From Cryptomeria japonica (Eukaryota > Streptophyta > Pinopsida > Cupressales > Cupressaceae), in the NCBI RefSeq assembly GCF_030272615.1, contig NC_081406.1:480534900-480598899 (forward strand): DNA of 64,000 nucleotides, in the 5' to 3' direction. Below are positions 34,468 to 45,400 of this stretch, piece by piece (within the stretch, counting starts at the first letter, position 1; each line of letters begins with the position of its first letter). The position numbers and the translations under genes were made by a program. Under the pieces are notes generated by a model, which worked only from the letters and a program-made list of their open reading frames with translations, did not search any database and was not told the origin of the DNA.

Positions 34468-35113
34468 ATGGCTGATAGAGGACATTTGGGTTCATGGGCG
34501 GATGTGAGCTGGGAAGACCCACCTCATGTTCCACAGTGGGTCTACATGAAAGGTAGATGGAAAGACGTGGCGATACAGGTAAACCGGAGTGGAAATAACA
34601 AGGTTTTTCAGCTAGCTTCAAAATACTTTCAAGGCTTCTTTGGGAATAGACGCAGTGTGGCATGGAGGCAGAATAACAATGGAAGGAGATTCACTCAAGG
34701 GCATTTTAATAATGGTGTGAATCATGGGAATTCTGAGAAGGAATTCAAGGGATTTTTGAGGAAATGGTCTTTGGATCTGGGCAATCAACAAATGTTTGCT
34801 AGGGTTGTTGGCTTGGCAAATAAGGAGACTACAACTAGGGTTTCTGTTTCTTCATAGTAGGTGGGAAATAAGGTAAATGTGAACCTCAAGGAAGCTAGTC
34901 TGGAAAAGGTAAGTAAGATTCCTTCTGATCCTATTCTACCTGAGGTTTCTTCATCGTAGGTTTGGGCTCCTATCCCTTGTATCGATCTTTTAGGTTCTTA
35001 TGTCGATAAGAAAGCGAATTGTTTGCATACGAATGCTATTTCTGGGGAAATTTGGGGTGATCAAATTAGTTTGTTAAAGATTTATCATAAATTGTAGAAA
35101 AGATGGGGAGATA
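34468..35113 (+). pseudogene. LINE ORF1, 5' part
   Basis: The first ATG (34468) reads MADRGHLGSWADVSWEDPPH; an upstream in-frame TTG is unlikely to be used. The frame is open to a TAG at 34855 and continues with further stops to RWGDM, where copia 1 interrupts it. Plant LINE ORF1 proteins bind RNA and form the particle with ORF2. No domain is strong in this half. The join with 43060 onward keeps frame (RWGD then MHYFQLLSMNAF). Confidence 0.75.
35109..35113. repeat. Copia 1 target site duplication, left copy (AGATA)
   Basis: AGATA abuts the LTR start TGTTACTAC; the right flank 43055-43059 is GGATA, one mismatch. Confidence 0.65.
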
Positions 35114-36224
35114 TGTTACTACTAATTAGATTGCCATTATTTTCATGTCAAAGTTATTCTATATACTCTAGTTGGTTATCTCTACTGAGATATTCAGTTG
35201 GTATGAACAGTCTAGTCAGTTACAGAAGAAAGTAGTCTCAAAACATAGTATACACCGAGCTGTCTACCGAGTATCATTTCATATCTACCAAGCAGCAAAG
35301 ATGACACACTGAGTTGATATACACTGAGTGAAATGTGTTACCAGATTCATTGAACCTGGACATGCATATGAAAACATGTTACAAGATCGAGGCACATCTA
35401 ACCGTTATCACATTGGAAATTGCACTTAAAGATTGTGTATGATTTTGAGGTCATCTAACCAATGAAATAATTTGCATGGTTATTCATTCAATAAAACATA
35501 TTTGTAAGATCGAAGCAATGAATGGATCATCATCATAAGAGATCTATTTATACAGCATGAGTGTAAGAAGACTATTACAAAGACACAGAGGTCACCGAGA
35601 AGGTTTTTAGAGAACAGTCGAAGAACAGAGTAAATAGAAGGTTATACCGAGTTACTATATGGGTTACTGAGGTATGCTATAAGAAAGGTAACTTATTCTG
35701 AGCACATAGAATCTGCTATAACATTCTAGATGTAAAGTTGTAGATATTTGTAATGAATTTATTGTAATATTTTGAAGTTGTAAGAGAAACCTTTAACAAG
35801 GTAAAAGACTCTAATCAAGTCTATAAATTGTAAAGCCTCTAACCAGGTGTAGCATTTAGATGAAGTGTTGTAAAATCCTTTAGCAAGGTAGATCTAATAT
35901 ATCTTGTTACTCCTAATAGGGTAAGCTATCAGAAATAGCTAAACATGTAGCTCTAACCGAGCACTCTTTATTATTGCATTAGTGAAGTTGTGGGTGCCAT
36001 CCCCACTACAGTTTTTCTCTCTAACCAAGAGTTTCTACGTAACCAAAATATATATGTTATGGAGTGAATCATGTATGATTTTTATCTATTTGTTTTAGCT
36101 TTATATTATGTTACTGCACTATTTGGTTTATGCATAACAGTAAAGTTATTGCTAAAGAAAAGTTTTGGAGTACTGATTCACCCCTCCCCTCTCAGTACAT
36201 TAGCTTTCCATATTGGGCCTAACA
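35114..36224 (+). mobile_element. Copia 1 5' LTR
   Basis: 1111 bp, TGTTACTACTAATTAGATTG to ..GGGCCTAACA. It matches 41913-43054 throughout, with about ten differences in the first 140 bases by eye, so the insertion is not recent. A TATA-like CTATTTATAC lies near 35553. It lacks 28 bases present in the 3' LTR at 42357-42391. Confidence 0.9.
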
Positions 36225-36226
36225 AT

Positions 36227-36238
36227 TGGTATCAGAGC
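36227..36238 (+). other. Copia 1 primer-binding site
   Basis: TGGTATCAGAGC, two bases after the LTR end. This is the standard site for initiator methionine tRNA in plant copia elements. Confidence 0.9.
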
Positions 36239-36285
36239 TTGAATCTTGGAAAAGGGTTTAACTACCTAAAGAGAAAGATCTTATC

Positions 36286-37567
36286 AATGGAAGGCTATAA
36301 ACAATCTTGGAGGATTGTGTATTTGCAAGAAGAACTGGATCATGCTAATCAAGTGATTGCAAACATGCAAAGACAAATGCAAAAATCTCTGAAAGTAAGA
36401 AGAAGATTATTTGATGATTTGCAGGACTCTCAAGAGTTAGTGGAACAAATTGAGACATCATCTGAGAATAGTATATCTGAAGAAAATGAAGAAATGATTG
36501 GAGTATTGAAAGAAAAGAACAAAGCACTGGCTGATCAACTAAAAGCAATGAAAAGAGAACATGAACATTTCAGCACACAGATGACTGAAAATCTTGATGC
36601 ATTGAGGATAGATGAGGATAAAGTAAGAGATCTAGAAAGAGAGAAACAACAACTTGAAGTCTTAGTATCTGATAAGAATAATGAAATCACAAGGTTGACT
36701 GGAATTTAACAAAATCTTTCAGATCAACTAGGTTATGCACATCATGAAGCAAATCTGAAAAATAATGAGAATCAAGCATTGAAACTTGAAGTATCTAGGT
36801 TGACCAATGAACTTGAAATAGAAAAGAAATCCAAAGAAACACTGAAGAAGAGTTATGAAGCATCAAAGATGTTGGATGAGCAACTGAATACAAGAAGACC
36901 CAACAAAGATGCAGGACTCGGTTACAAAGGAAAAGACTCTACCAAGAAGGGAATTCATACTACCGAGAGAGGAGAATCATCAAAGAAAGCTGGAAACAAG
37001 AATATCATCAAAAGAAAGAAGCCTATTTGCAACTACTGTGGAAATCAAGGTCACACTGCCAACATGTACCAAATCAAAAAGGGTAAGCAACCGAATGTCA
37101 CTAAGTCCAAAGGTTATTGTTACAAATGCAATAAATATGGTCACACATCTAATCAATGTAGGAAAAAGTCTGTTAACAATTATCAGAAGGCAAAATTCAA
37201 AGGGTTTTATAAAAACTGCAATAGATATGGACATACTATCGAGAAGTGTTGGTTTAAGCAAAAGAACTATATGTGGTATGCACACCAAGCAAATGCTAGA
37301 GGTTACCAAACTCACACACATCCTTACCGACAGTATTCTACAGTACCATGGGATTACAATACAAGGATATGGAGTGAATTTTGTGGAAGATATGGACATA
37401 TAAGTGCCAACTATTTTATAAGGTTTGGAATGAACAACCGAAGATCATGGAGAAATCCTGGTATGACATGTTTTCATTGTCACAAAGTTGGACACTTAGC
37501 TAGAGATTGTAGAGATCAACCAAGAAAAGACACTAAAGAAATAAAAGAAAAATTAAAGATGATTTAG
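36286..37567 (+). pseudogene. Copia 1 gag-like protein: coiled coil plus five CCHC-type knuckles
   Basis: Begins at an ATG reading MEGYKQSWRIVYLQEELDHA, 48 bases after the primer site. The first ~240 residues are a Glu/Lys/Leu/Gln-rich coiled coil with one stop at 36707. A Lys-rich stretch follows, then five knuckle-like units: CNYCGNQGHTANMY, CYKCNKYGHTSNQC (canonical), YKNCNRYGHTIEKC, a FCGRYGHISANY remnant, and CFHCHKVGHLARDC (canonical). Ordinary copia Gag starts with a capsid domain ahead of such a segment; none is seen, so this may be a shortened Gag. The knuckles would bind RNA. Confidence 0.7.
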
Positions 37568-38160
37568 AAAAAGAAGGAAATTGTGTCAAATGAAGAAAGC
37601 ACCTTACCTACCGAGTTAGGTGCACCTATTCCAAATTAATCGGTAAAGGTATGAAGCGACTGCATTCTCTCAAGGCTAAATCTTAACAGTTCCTATTTTA
37701 TCATGTACTTAATTCAAATCTGCATAATTAAGATGTATTAGTAAGTTTGAAATTCTATCAAAGTCTTTTGTAGCACTTTACAGGAAGTCTATCAAGTCGG
37801 TAAATGAAGGAAGTTTGGTTACTCGGTTAAAGCGGAAAAAGAAAATCGGTTAAAGAGGAACCGAGTGCATTTAATGTTTTTTACCTAACCCGCATGGAGC
37901 CCGATAAGGTATTTTGTGTACTTAAAAGCATTTTTGCGGTCATTTTCACTTACCAAGTTTTCAAGAGAGCAGAGCAAGCGATTCTAAGGCGATCAAACCT
38001 CCTAAAAAGCAAATTCAAGGTATTTACATCAATCTCAACACATTGTTAAGCTCATTTACTGATCTTATCTAGTTGCCATTATCTACTAAGTATAAAGCAT
38101 CAATCGTTTGAAAACCTGAAACCCTAAGGATCCTTTGTTAGCTTTTATTCGAAATCTACA

Positions 38161-41100
38161 ATGGCGCCCAAGATCCAAGATCCCATAGTTGTCAAGAATG
38201 TAGAGAAGCTCTCACTAAAATACTCTTTGATTCCCAAAGTTGCTTCTGAACCAGATGACAAAACCGCCTTTTCACTCATCCCGAATAGAGTGTTATTAGT
38301 CGAGGATGTGAAATTCTTCACCAAATATCATGTTGAAGAACTCGGTCATGTTGAAATTAAAGACACCTATGATGAGCTGTGTACCGATGGTAAATTAAAC
38401 AGCAAGTATGAGCACATCAAGATCAAGGGATTAACTTAAGCCCCTAACCTATCCCCATGTGTTCAAACCCCAGTGGGTCAAGTTTGTTCTAAGTAGAGTT
38501 CATGATGATTTCATGTGGCTAGAAGAGAAACCATTTAAGATTACCAATGAAATCATTCATCTGATTACCGATTACCCCATTTATGATCATGCCTGAGCCC
38601 AAAAGATGATATCACAGAAAGAATTGATTAGTTTAATTGGAGTGGAATCAAATTGCAGAGGATTGAAACTGAATAATGTCATAGATGAAGAACTAAAATT
38701 TGCCATTAGAGTAATGGGCTACTATTTCTTCCAATCGGCAAGGGAAAACAGTGTACCCTGTGTAGCAGTAGACTTAGCATACAAAATTGTGAAAAAGGGA
38801 ATGAAAATTGATCTATGTGAGGTGTTGCTGAAGAACCTATTTGAAAATTTGAACACCATTAGGAAGCCAAAGAAGAACAATTCGGTTAATACTCTAAAGT
38901 TTGGATCATTATTAGTATGCATGTTTTTCTATTTTGAAAAATTCTTTCCATCAGTCGATAAAGTTGTTTGGGAACTACACCGACCAATCATCCATCAGAT
39001 TAATGGCTTCATCAAGAAGTTAGGTGATAATTTCAATGATATTATGGATGATTACTTTAGTAAATTTCAAAAGAAAATGCATAACAGATATAGGATTCCA
39101 CCCTAGTTAGTGGAGAAATACAAAAATGATATATGTTTTGAAGTTGACATCGATTACTGTTATGTGAATGATGTGGAACCGAGGACTCAATCTTTGTCAC
39201 TGATGGGATACGAAATTGATTTTGAGATCACACAACAACAAATTGATGCATTTCTCACATTACCGAGGCATGCTACTGAGCTAAGGTATGGAACCTATGA
39301 GGAAGTAAAGGAAAAGGTAAAATGAGCATCGTAGTACCCAAAGCTACAAGAAAGGCAACAAAAATTATAAAGGCATTGTCAGAGAAATTCGGAGAAGACT
39401 CTTCCTCTACACCTGTCAAAGGCACCATTGCCATTACCGAAGAGGAATCTGAAGCCCAAGAGGGAACAATAACACTGAGCACTGAATTGCCTAAGGGAAG
39501 AGTGTTGAAGAGAAAGAAACAAGACACATCAAAGGCCTCACCGACTCCACCTCCAGTAAAGCGACCTAACACTAGAACATCTACAGCTTCACCAAGTAAG
39601 AAAACAAAGAGTGTTACTGTTCCCAAGGTAACAAAGACATACAAGAAATCTACTCGGAGACTCATTTTGGAAAAAGAGTCTAGTGATACCAAATCAGAGG
39701 ATGCAAGAAAATTCCAGATTGTCAAAAGCAAGAAGGTAAATATACATAGTGTTGAAAACTTTTGTGCTAATCTGAAAGAATATGGTGGATTTGGAGGATT
39801 TAGATATGTCAAATATGAAACCAGGAATAATGATGAGAAGAGACAAATTGAAGAATCTGTCATCTGCACACTTCTAAAGTTCCAGTTAGCTCCATTGGAA
39901 CTAGCTAAGTTACTTCGAAATGAACTGTATTTGCATATTGATAATAGGTGGAAGTATGCAATGGACTCAGAGAAACAGATTAGAGAAAGAAGTTTGGTTC
40001 ATCTCTTTCCTGACATGTCAGTAGCTGAAATAAAGGAACATTTGACAACCTACAATTCAAAGTTTCTTGTCAAACAAAGAGCTTTAAAACTGATGAATGG
40101 GCTATACATTGAAGTGGAAAATGAGACAAAAGCAAAGTGGCAGGAAATCTTTAAAATCAAGGATGTCGGTGAGCAAGCTGAAATTGAAATTATTGATGTC
40201 ATCGAGCAAGATCCTGATGTTACCAAGAAATACCCTGCTAACACCATTCAAATAGATGAAGATGTCATGGATACAAAGGCACCGGAATAGGAAATGATAG
40301 AAGGCAATGCATATGCAAAACTTGTATCTAGTGAATCTCTTGGAACAAGTTCAACCTTATCCACTGGTCAAGCAACCTGTCTCAACTGAAACTCCTCATG
40401 ACATAGAGCAAGGCACCGAAGGTCACAAGTCTACAATAGGAGAAGGTACTAATCAAGAACAGACATCTCAAGAACCTTCTAACACTAAGAATGTTGCAAC
40501 TAAGACACCAAGTACCGACACACCGAAGGACTCTATAGAGGCTAAAGAAACCGATCAAAGTGTTGCCTCTACCGAGCAACCTACCGAGGGTCATCAAGCC
40601 TCACAAGCCATTGTCTTAGTTCCATCAGTGAAAGGTAAAGAAAAGAAGATGAAAAAGCATAGTTTTAAAGTTGATTTGTCAAAACCAATAGTGTTTCCCA
40701 ATGTAGACATATCAAAATTAAAGGGGCGAGTACTCATTGATTTTGGTGAACTATGCAAAGCAAAGGCCAAACAAGAGAAGCAAATGGCAATTCAAAAGAA
40801 AAATAAAGTACTTCAGAAGGTGAAAGCACTCTTAATAGATATGCTACCTAAAGCTACAGTATCAATTGATGCAGCCATCCACATTCAACTGGATGAACTC
40901 CTAACAAAGATAGAGACATCTGGAGTAGATGCATCAGAGTATTTGAGCAAGCTAAAAGACAAAGAGGTCACTACAAAAATGATAGAAGAGGTATAGAAAG
41001 CTATAGCTATTGGCAAAGTTAAACTTGTCAAATTTATTGCTGAGTTGACTCCTCAACTCAAGCACATTCATTATTTATTTCAGAAACTCTGTACATTTTC

Positions 41101-41554
41101 TTTATTCATTAAAGACATTAAGAATAAAATAGAGGCAATTGAGAAAGAGATCACCGATCTCTCAAATAAGTTGACCACAGAGCCAAATTTAGTTCAGAAT
41201 TTTTATACAAGGTTACAACAGCTCATGGCTCAACAATTGGACCTAAGAAATGAAGAACACAAGATCTGGATGGACATAATGACACTTCAGACATTATTCC
41301 TTCCCCATCTTTCATCCATCCAAGAATAGATCAACCGAGCCACCTCCCTATCTACTATACAAGAGGGAAGCACTCTAGATGGCTTAATATCATTATTGGT
41401 TGATATTCAAGCACATAATTCTTTAATGGACAGTGTAAAGAATGCACTCTCTATCGCTCTCACTGACGCTCAGACCAAGTACAAATCCATTTTTGATCAG
41501 TTACCACCCCCGAATGGTAATTCAGTTTTGATGTTTGTCAAAAAGGGGGAGTGA
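38161..41554 (+). pseudogene. Copia 1 second ORF, unrecognised protein of roughly 1,100 residues
   Basis: I do not recognise this protein. It begins MAPKIQDPIVVKNVEKLSLK at an ATG and follows through about three frameshifts (near 38436, 39322 and 40375) and several stops to FVKKGE, stop, at 41554. In order it shows a globular part (38161-39320) with hydrophobic helices (SLLVCMFFYFEKFFPSVDKV), a Lys/Ser/Pro/Thr-rich, nuclear-signal-like stretch (39500-39660, KRKKQDTSK), a second globular part (39760-40250), a Thr/Glu/Ser-rich spacer (40300-40620) and a Lys/Gln-rich coiled-coil end (40680-41520). No protease, DDE, RT or RNase H motif is present. It fills the place of pol and is in the element's sense direction. 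Confidence 0.7.
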
Positions 41555-41899
41555 TATGATATAGTATTAGAGGAGTGATACGGTATTGGAGGAGTGTAGC
41601 ATTCAAAGCATCAAAGTATAAAATCAAACAACAGGAGTATAGTATACAGGGGGAGTATACCGAGCAGAGCAAGCAGAGTATCCAAGAGCAGTGAATAGGA
41701 CAGTAAGCAAAGCACACAAAACAGATCACCAAGCATGCAAAATCAGAGTTTTGTATAGTATATCGATAATGGGAGTATATCAGGATATATTATATTATTG
41801 ACTATTGTATATACTACTAGTATAGTCAAATTTTGCAAGTATATAGATTTTTGAGTTATAACTTTGAAAGTAGTTTTTGTCAAACATCTCAACTAATGT

Positions 41900-41912
41900 C
41901 AAAAGGGGAGAT
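41900..41912 (+). other. Copia 1 polypurine tract
   Basis: CAAAAGGGGAGAT directly before the 3' LTR start. A similar AAAAAGGGGGAG lies at 41539, in the end of the second ORF. Confidence 0.85.
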
Positions 41913-43054
41913 TGTTACTACTTATCAGATTGCCATTAGTTTTATGTCAAAGTTATACTATATACTCTAGTCGGTTATCTATTACCGAGATATTCAGTCG
42001 GTATGCACAGTCTAGTCAGTTACAGAAGAAAGTAAGTCTCAAAACATAGTATACACTGAGCTGTCTGCCGAGTATCATTTCATGTCTACCGAGTAGCAAA
42101 GATGATACACCAAGTTGATATACACTGAGTGAAACATGTTACCAAATTCATTGAACCTGGACATGCATATGAAAATGTGTTACAAGATTGAGGCACATCT
42201 AACCGTTATCACATTGGAAATTGCACTTAAAGATTGTGTATGATTTTGAGGTCATCTAACCAATGAAATAATTTGCATGGTTATTCATTCAATAAATCAT
42301 GTTTGTAAGATCAAAGCAATGAAAGGATCACTATCATAAGAGATCTATTTATACAACATGAGTTAAGAGTTAAAGAGGTGTGTGCATGAGTGTAAGAAGA
42401 CTGTTATAGAGACACAGAGGTCATGGAGAAGGTTTTCAGAGAATAGTCGAAGAACAAAGTAAACAGAAGGGTATACCGAGTTACTATATGGGTTACCAAG
42501 GTATGCTATAAGCAAGGTAATCTTATTCTGAGCACTTAGAATCTACTATAACATTCCAGATGTAAAGTTGCAGATATTTGTAATGATTTTATTGTAATAT
42601 TTTGAAGTTGTAAGAGAAACCTTTAACAAGGTAAAAGACTCTAATCAAGTCTATAAATTGTAAAGCCTCTAACTAGGTGTAGCATTTAGATGAAGTGTTG
42701 TAAAATCCTTTAGCAAGGTAGATCTAATAGATCTTGTTACTCCTAACAGGGTAAGCTATCAAAAATAGTTAAACATGTAGCTCTAACCGAGCACTCTTTA
42801 TTATTGCAGTAGTGAAATTGTGGGTGCCATCCCCACCACAGTTTTTGTCTCTAACCAAGAGTTTCTGCGTAACCAAAATATATGTGTTATGGAGTGAATC
42901 ATGTATGATTGTTATCTATTTGTTTTAGCTTTATATTATGTTACTGCACTATTCAGTTTATGCATAACAGTAAAGTTATTGTTAAAGAAAAGTTTTGGAG
43001 TACTGATTCACCCCTTCCCTCTCAGTACATTAGCTTTCCATATTGGGCCTAATA
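41913..43054 (+). mobile_element. Copia 1 3' LTR
   Basis: 1142 bp, TGTTACTACTTATCAGATTG to ..GGGCCTAATA; the final CA of the 5' LTR has become TA. It retains the 28-bp segment between two CATGAGT repeats that the 5' LTR lost. Confidence 0.9.
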
Positions 43055-43059
43055 GGATA

Positions 43060-44675
43060 TGCATTATTTTCAATTATTGTCTATGAATGCTTTTATTATT
43101 GTCTTTGATTCTCCTTCTTTCAGAGATGAGGTATTAAGAGCTTTGCATCATTGGTTTGGAAAAAATTTAATTTCAATTGTGGCTTGGAAACCTTTTTTTG
43201 TTCCTTCTTGGTCTAGTTCAAAACTTATTCCTTTCTAGTTTGGTTTACCTAAAATTCCTTTTGAATTTATGGACCCAAATGTTCTTGAGAAAATTGGAAA
43301 TACTATTGGAACTTTTTTAACATCTAAAATGGACTTTGTGGAGGGGGAGGTTCTGGTAAAAAATTGTGTTCTTATTAACCCTAACAATGTTTGCCCCCGT
43401 ACTTGTAATATCAAGTTTCATGATGGTATTTGGCACCAGTCAATTGAGAAATTAGATACAGAGCTTCTTAAGTCTCCTTTACTTTTGGATGCTCCTTTAC
43501 TTATGGATTTTAAGAAAAACCAGTAGGTTGTTGACTCTATCCCTAAATCCCTTAATAAAGATAGTTTGTCGGTGGGACCTTCGATTGAAGGATGTGGAAA
43601 TGTCTCTTCACATAAATTGGTATAAATAGGTCACATTAATCTTGAAAATAATCCATTGTGTAGTAGTTTTGGGAAACCAAATGATCACAATCCGAGTTCG
43701 GTCTCACTTTCGTCTTTACTGAAGACATTTTCTAATGACGGGGGTATAGTGGATGGTAATCCCCTGATGAATGGAGTAGATCACCCATTGATGATAGATT
43801 GCCCTAAGATGCCAAATAATCACACAAAGGGTAAGGACAACAATTTGTCTTCATGCACTCAAAAGGAGGTTTTGGATTCTTCAAAGAATGTGAATTTAGA
43901 TAAAAATGTAGTGGTTGATATGGAAACTATTAAACAGGTACCTGCCATAGGTTTTCCTAATGATGCTTCTTTAGTTCAGAAAATTAAGAATTTGGTGTCT
44001 AATAATTCCCCTTTGAATGTTGAAATTAATATGGCTAATGAATCTTCCTTAGGGAATAGTAATCCATCAGAGGTTGTCCCTGTTATTATGCCAGATTAGA
44101 ATCTAGTTTAGCAAGTACATGATATTTTTAACAATCATGCACATCAAATGGTTGAGGGCATTACTGATAGAGTTGTTTGTTCAATTGAGAATGATTTGGA
44201 GCGTATAAACATGACCCTTCCAATTTCTGCATCTACTAATCCTTTTGCGGTTTTGGCTACAACAGAGTTGGGTTTTGAAGAAAATCCATTTATCTTGGCT
44301 TCTCCAAAGTCATGCAAGAGTTTACCAATTGTCCAAACAACTCCAATTTTTTCACCATCGGTGGTTTCTCCTAGGAGAGGTAGGCCTCCAAATAATCTTA
44401 AGACTCAAATGGAAATTGATGCTGGAATTCAAAAGACTTTGTCCCTTTCTCCTACTAGTGGGCAAGGGAGGCATTCGGTCTCTCTTGGTAGGCCTAAGAA
44501 AACATGCCTAACTCCTGTAAGTGTAAAAAGAAAGAGGAGTAAAAGATTCGTGACTAGTCCACCTATGACAAGATCAGGGGCTGTGAAACGTAATTTGCAA
44601 GTTTGCTTTGGGGAAAGCAAAAATTCTCTGATTATTGGGAAGAGGGGAGCTTCGGCCTCCCCTCGAGGACAATGA
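43060..44675 (+). pseudogene. LINE ORF1, 3' part
   Basis: Resumes ORF1 in frame after copia 1. LISIVAWKPFFVPSW, then FGLPKIPFEFMDPNVLEKIG is the conserved N-terminal-domain pattern of plant LINE ORF1 and of related plant zinc-knuckle proteins. A long Ser/Asn-rich middle follows, then near 44370 RRGRPPNN, an AT-hook-like core, and a basic tail (SVKRKRSKRF). Stops at 43234, 43525 and 44098. The final TGA overlaps the ORF2 ATG (ATGA at 44672), the usual LINE arrangement. Confidence 0.8.
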
Positions 44676-45400
44676 GAATTATTTCTTGGAATGTTAGGGG
44701 CTTAAATGCCCCTAACATGTAATTAAGTCCTAAATGGACTTAATTAAGTGTGATATTTTTATGTTGCAAAAAACAAAGTTGTCAAAGGAGTCTGCTGATT
44801 TGGTTTTTTCATCTTGGAGAAGGTGGAATTTTCTTTCTTCTCCAGCTTGTGGTGCTTCAGGAAGTTTGGCACTACTTTGGAATAATTATAATATTGAGGT
44901 ACAGTTAGTGGCATCTACTACAAATTGGATGTTGGCTTTAGTTATAAGCAAGATTTTGAAGGTTACATTCTAGCTTTTTAACATTTATGCTCCATCAAGA
45001 ATTCAAGGGAAGAGTAAGTTATGGGGTGAATTAAAGAGGATTTCTTCTCCCTTAAAACATGGTTCCTTTATTATCTTTGGGGGTGATTTTAATGCTATCA
45101 CTGATTTAGATGAGAAAAGAGGAGGTGTTTTCCCTAATAAAAGGATTATGGATGACTTTGGGGATTTCATTTTTGATATTAGCCTTTTTGATTGTAAGTC
45201 TCAGAATGGGGTTTTCACATGGACAAACATGAGAAGGGATTTTTCTCAGATTGCTAAGAGATTAGATCGGTTTTTTTTATCTGAGAATTGGATTGATTCA
45301 GATTTTGAATTCTTTTCCTCTATTTTACCAGTCTCAGGTTCTGATCATTTTCCAATTTCCCTTTCAGTTATTGAGGATAGGGCTTCTTTGAAGTCTCCAT
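44672..45400 (+). pseudogene. LINE ORF2: endonuclease domain
   Basis: Begins MRIISWNVRGLNAP, the classic start of an apurinic-type endonuclease. It carries FGGDFNAITDLDEKRGG near 45080 and GSDHFPISLSV near 45340, the catalytic GDFN and SDH blocks, both intact. It nicks the target to prime reverse transcription. A stop and frameshift at 44719-44735 and a stop near 44971 break it. Confidence 0.9.

Larger units (their letters stand above)
35114..43054 (+). mobile_element. Copia-type LTR element 1, non-autonomous, with an unrecognised long ORF
   Basis: A 7.9-kb element with two LTRs, an initiator-Met-type primer site, a polypurine tract, a gag-like ORF with zinc knuckles, and a second coding region of about 3.4 kb (38161-41554) that is not protease, integrase, RT or RNase H. 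It must have depended on another element for its enzymes. Assignment to the copia side rests on LTR and primer-site style plus the CCHC knuckles, so it is tentative. Confidence 0.8.

Noticed and set aside
39322-39325. ATGA overlap as a designed coupling of two ORFs in copia 1
   Set aside because: The region has several other frameshifts and the protein reads through more naturally as one chain, so a simple indel is more likely.
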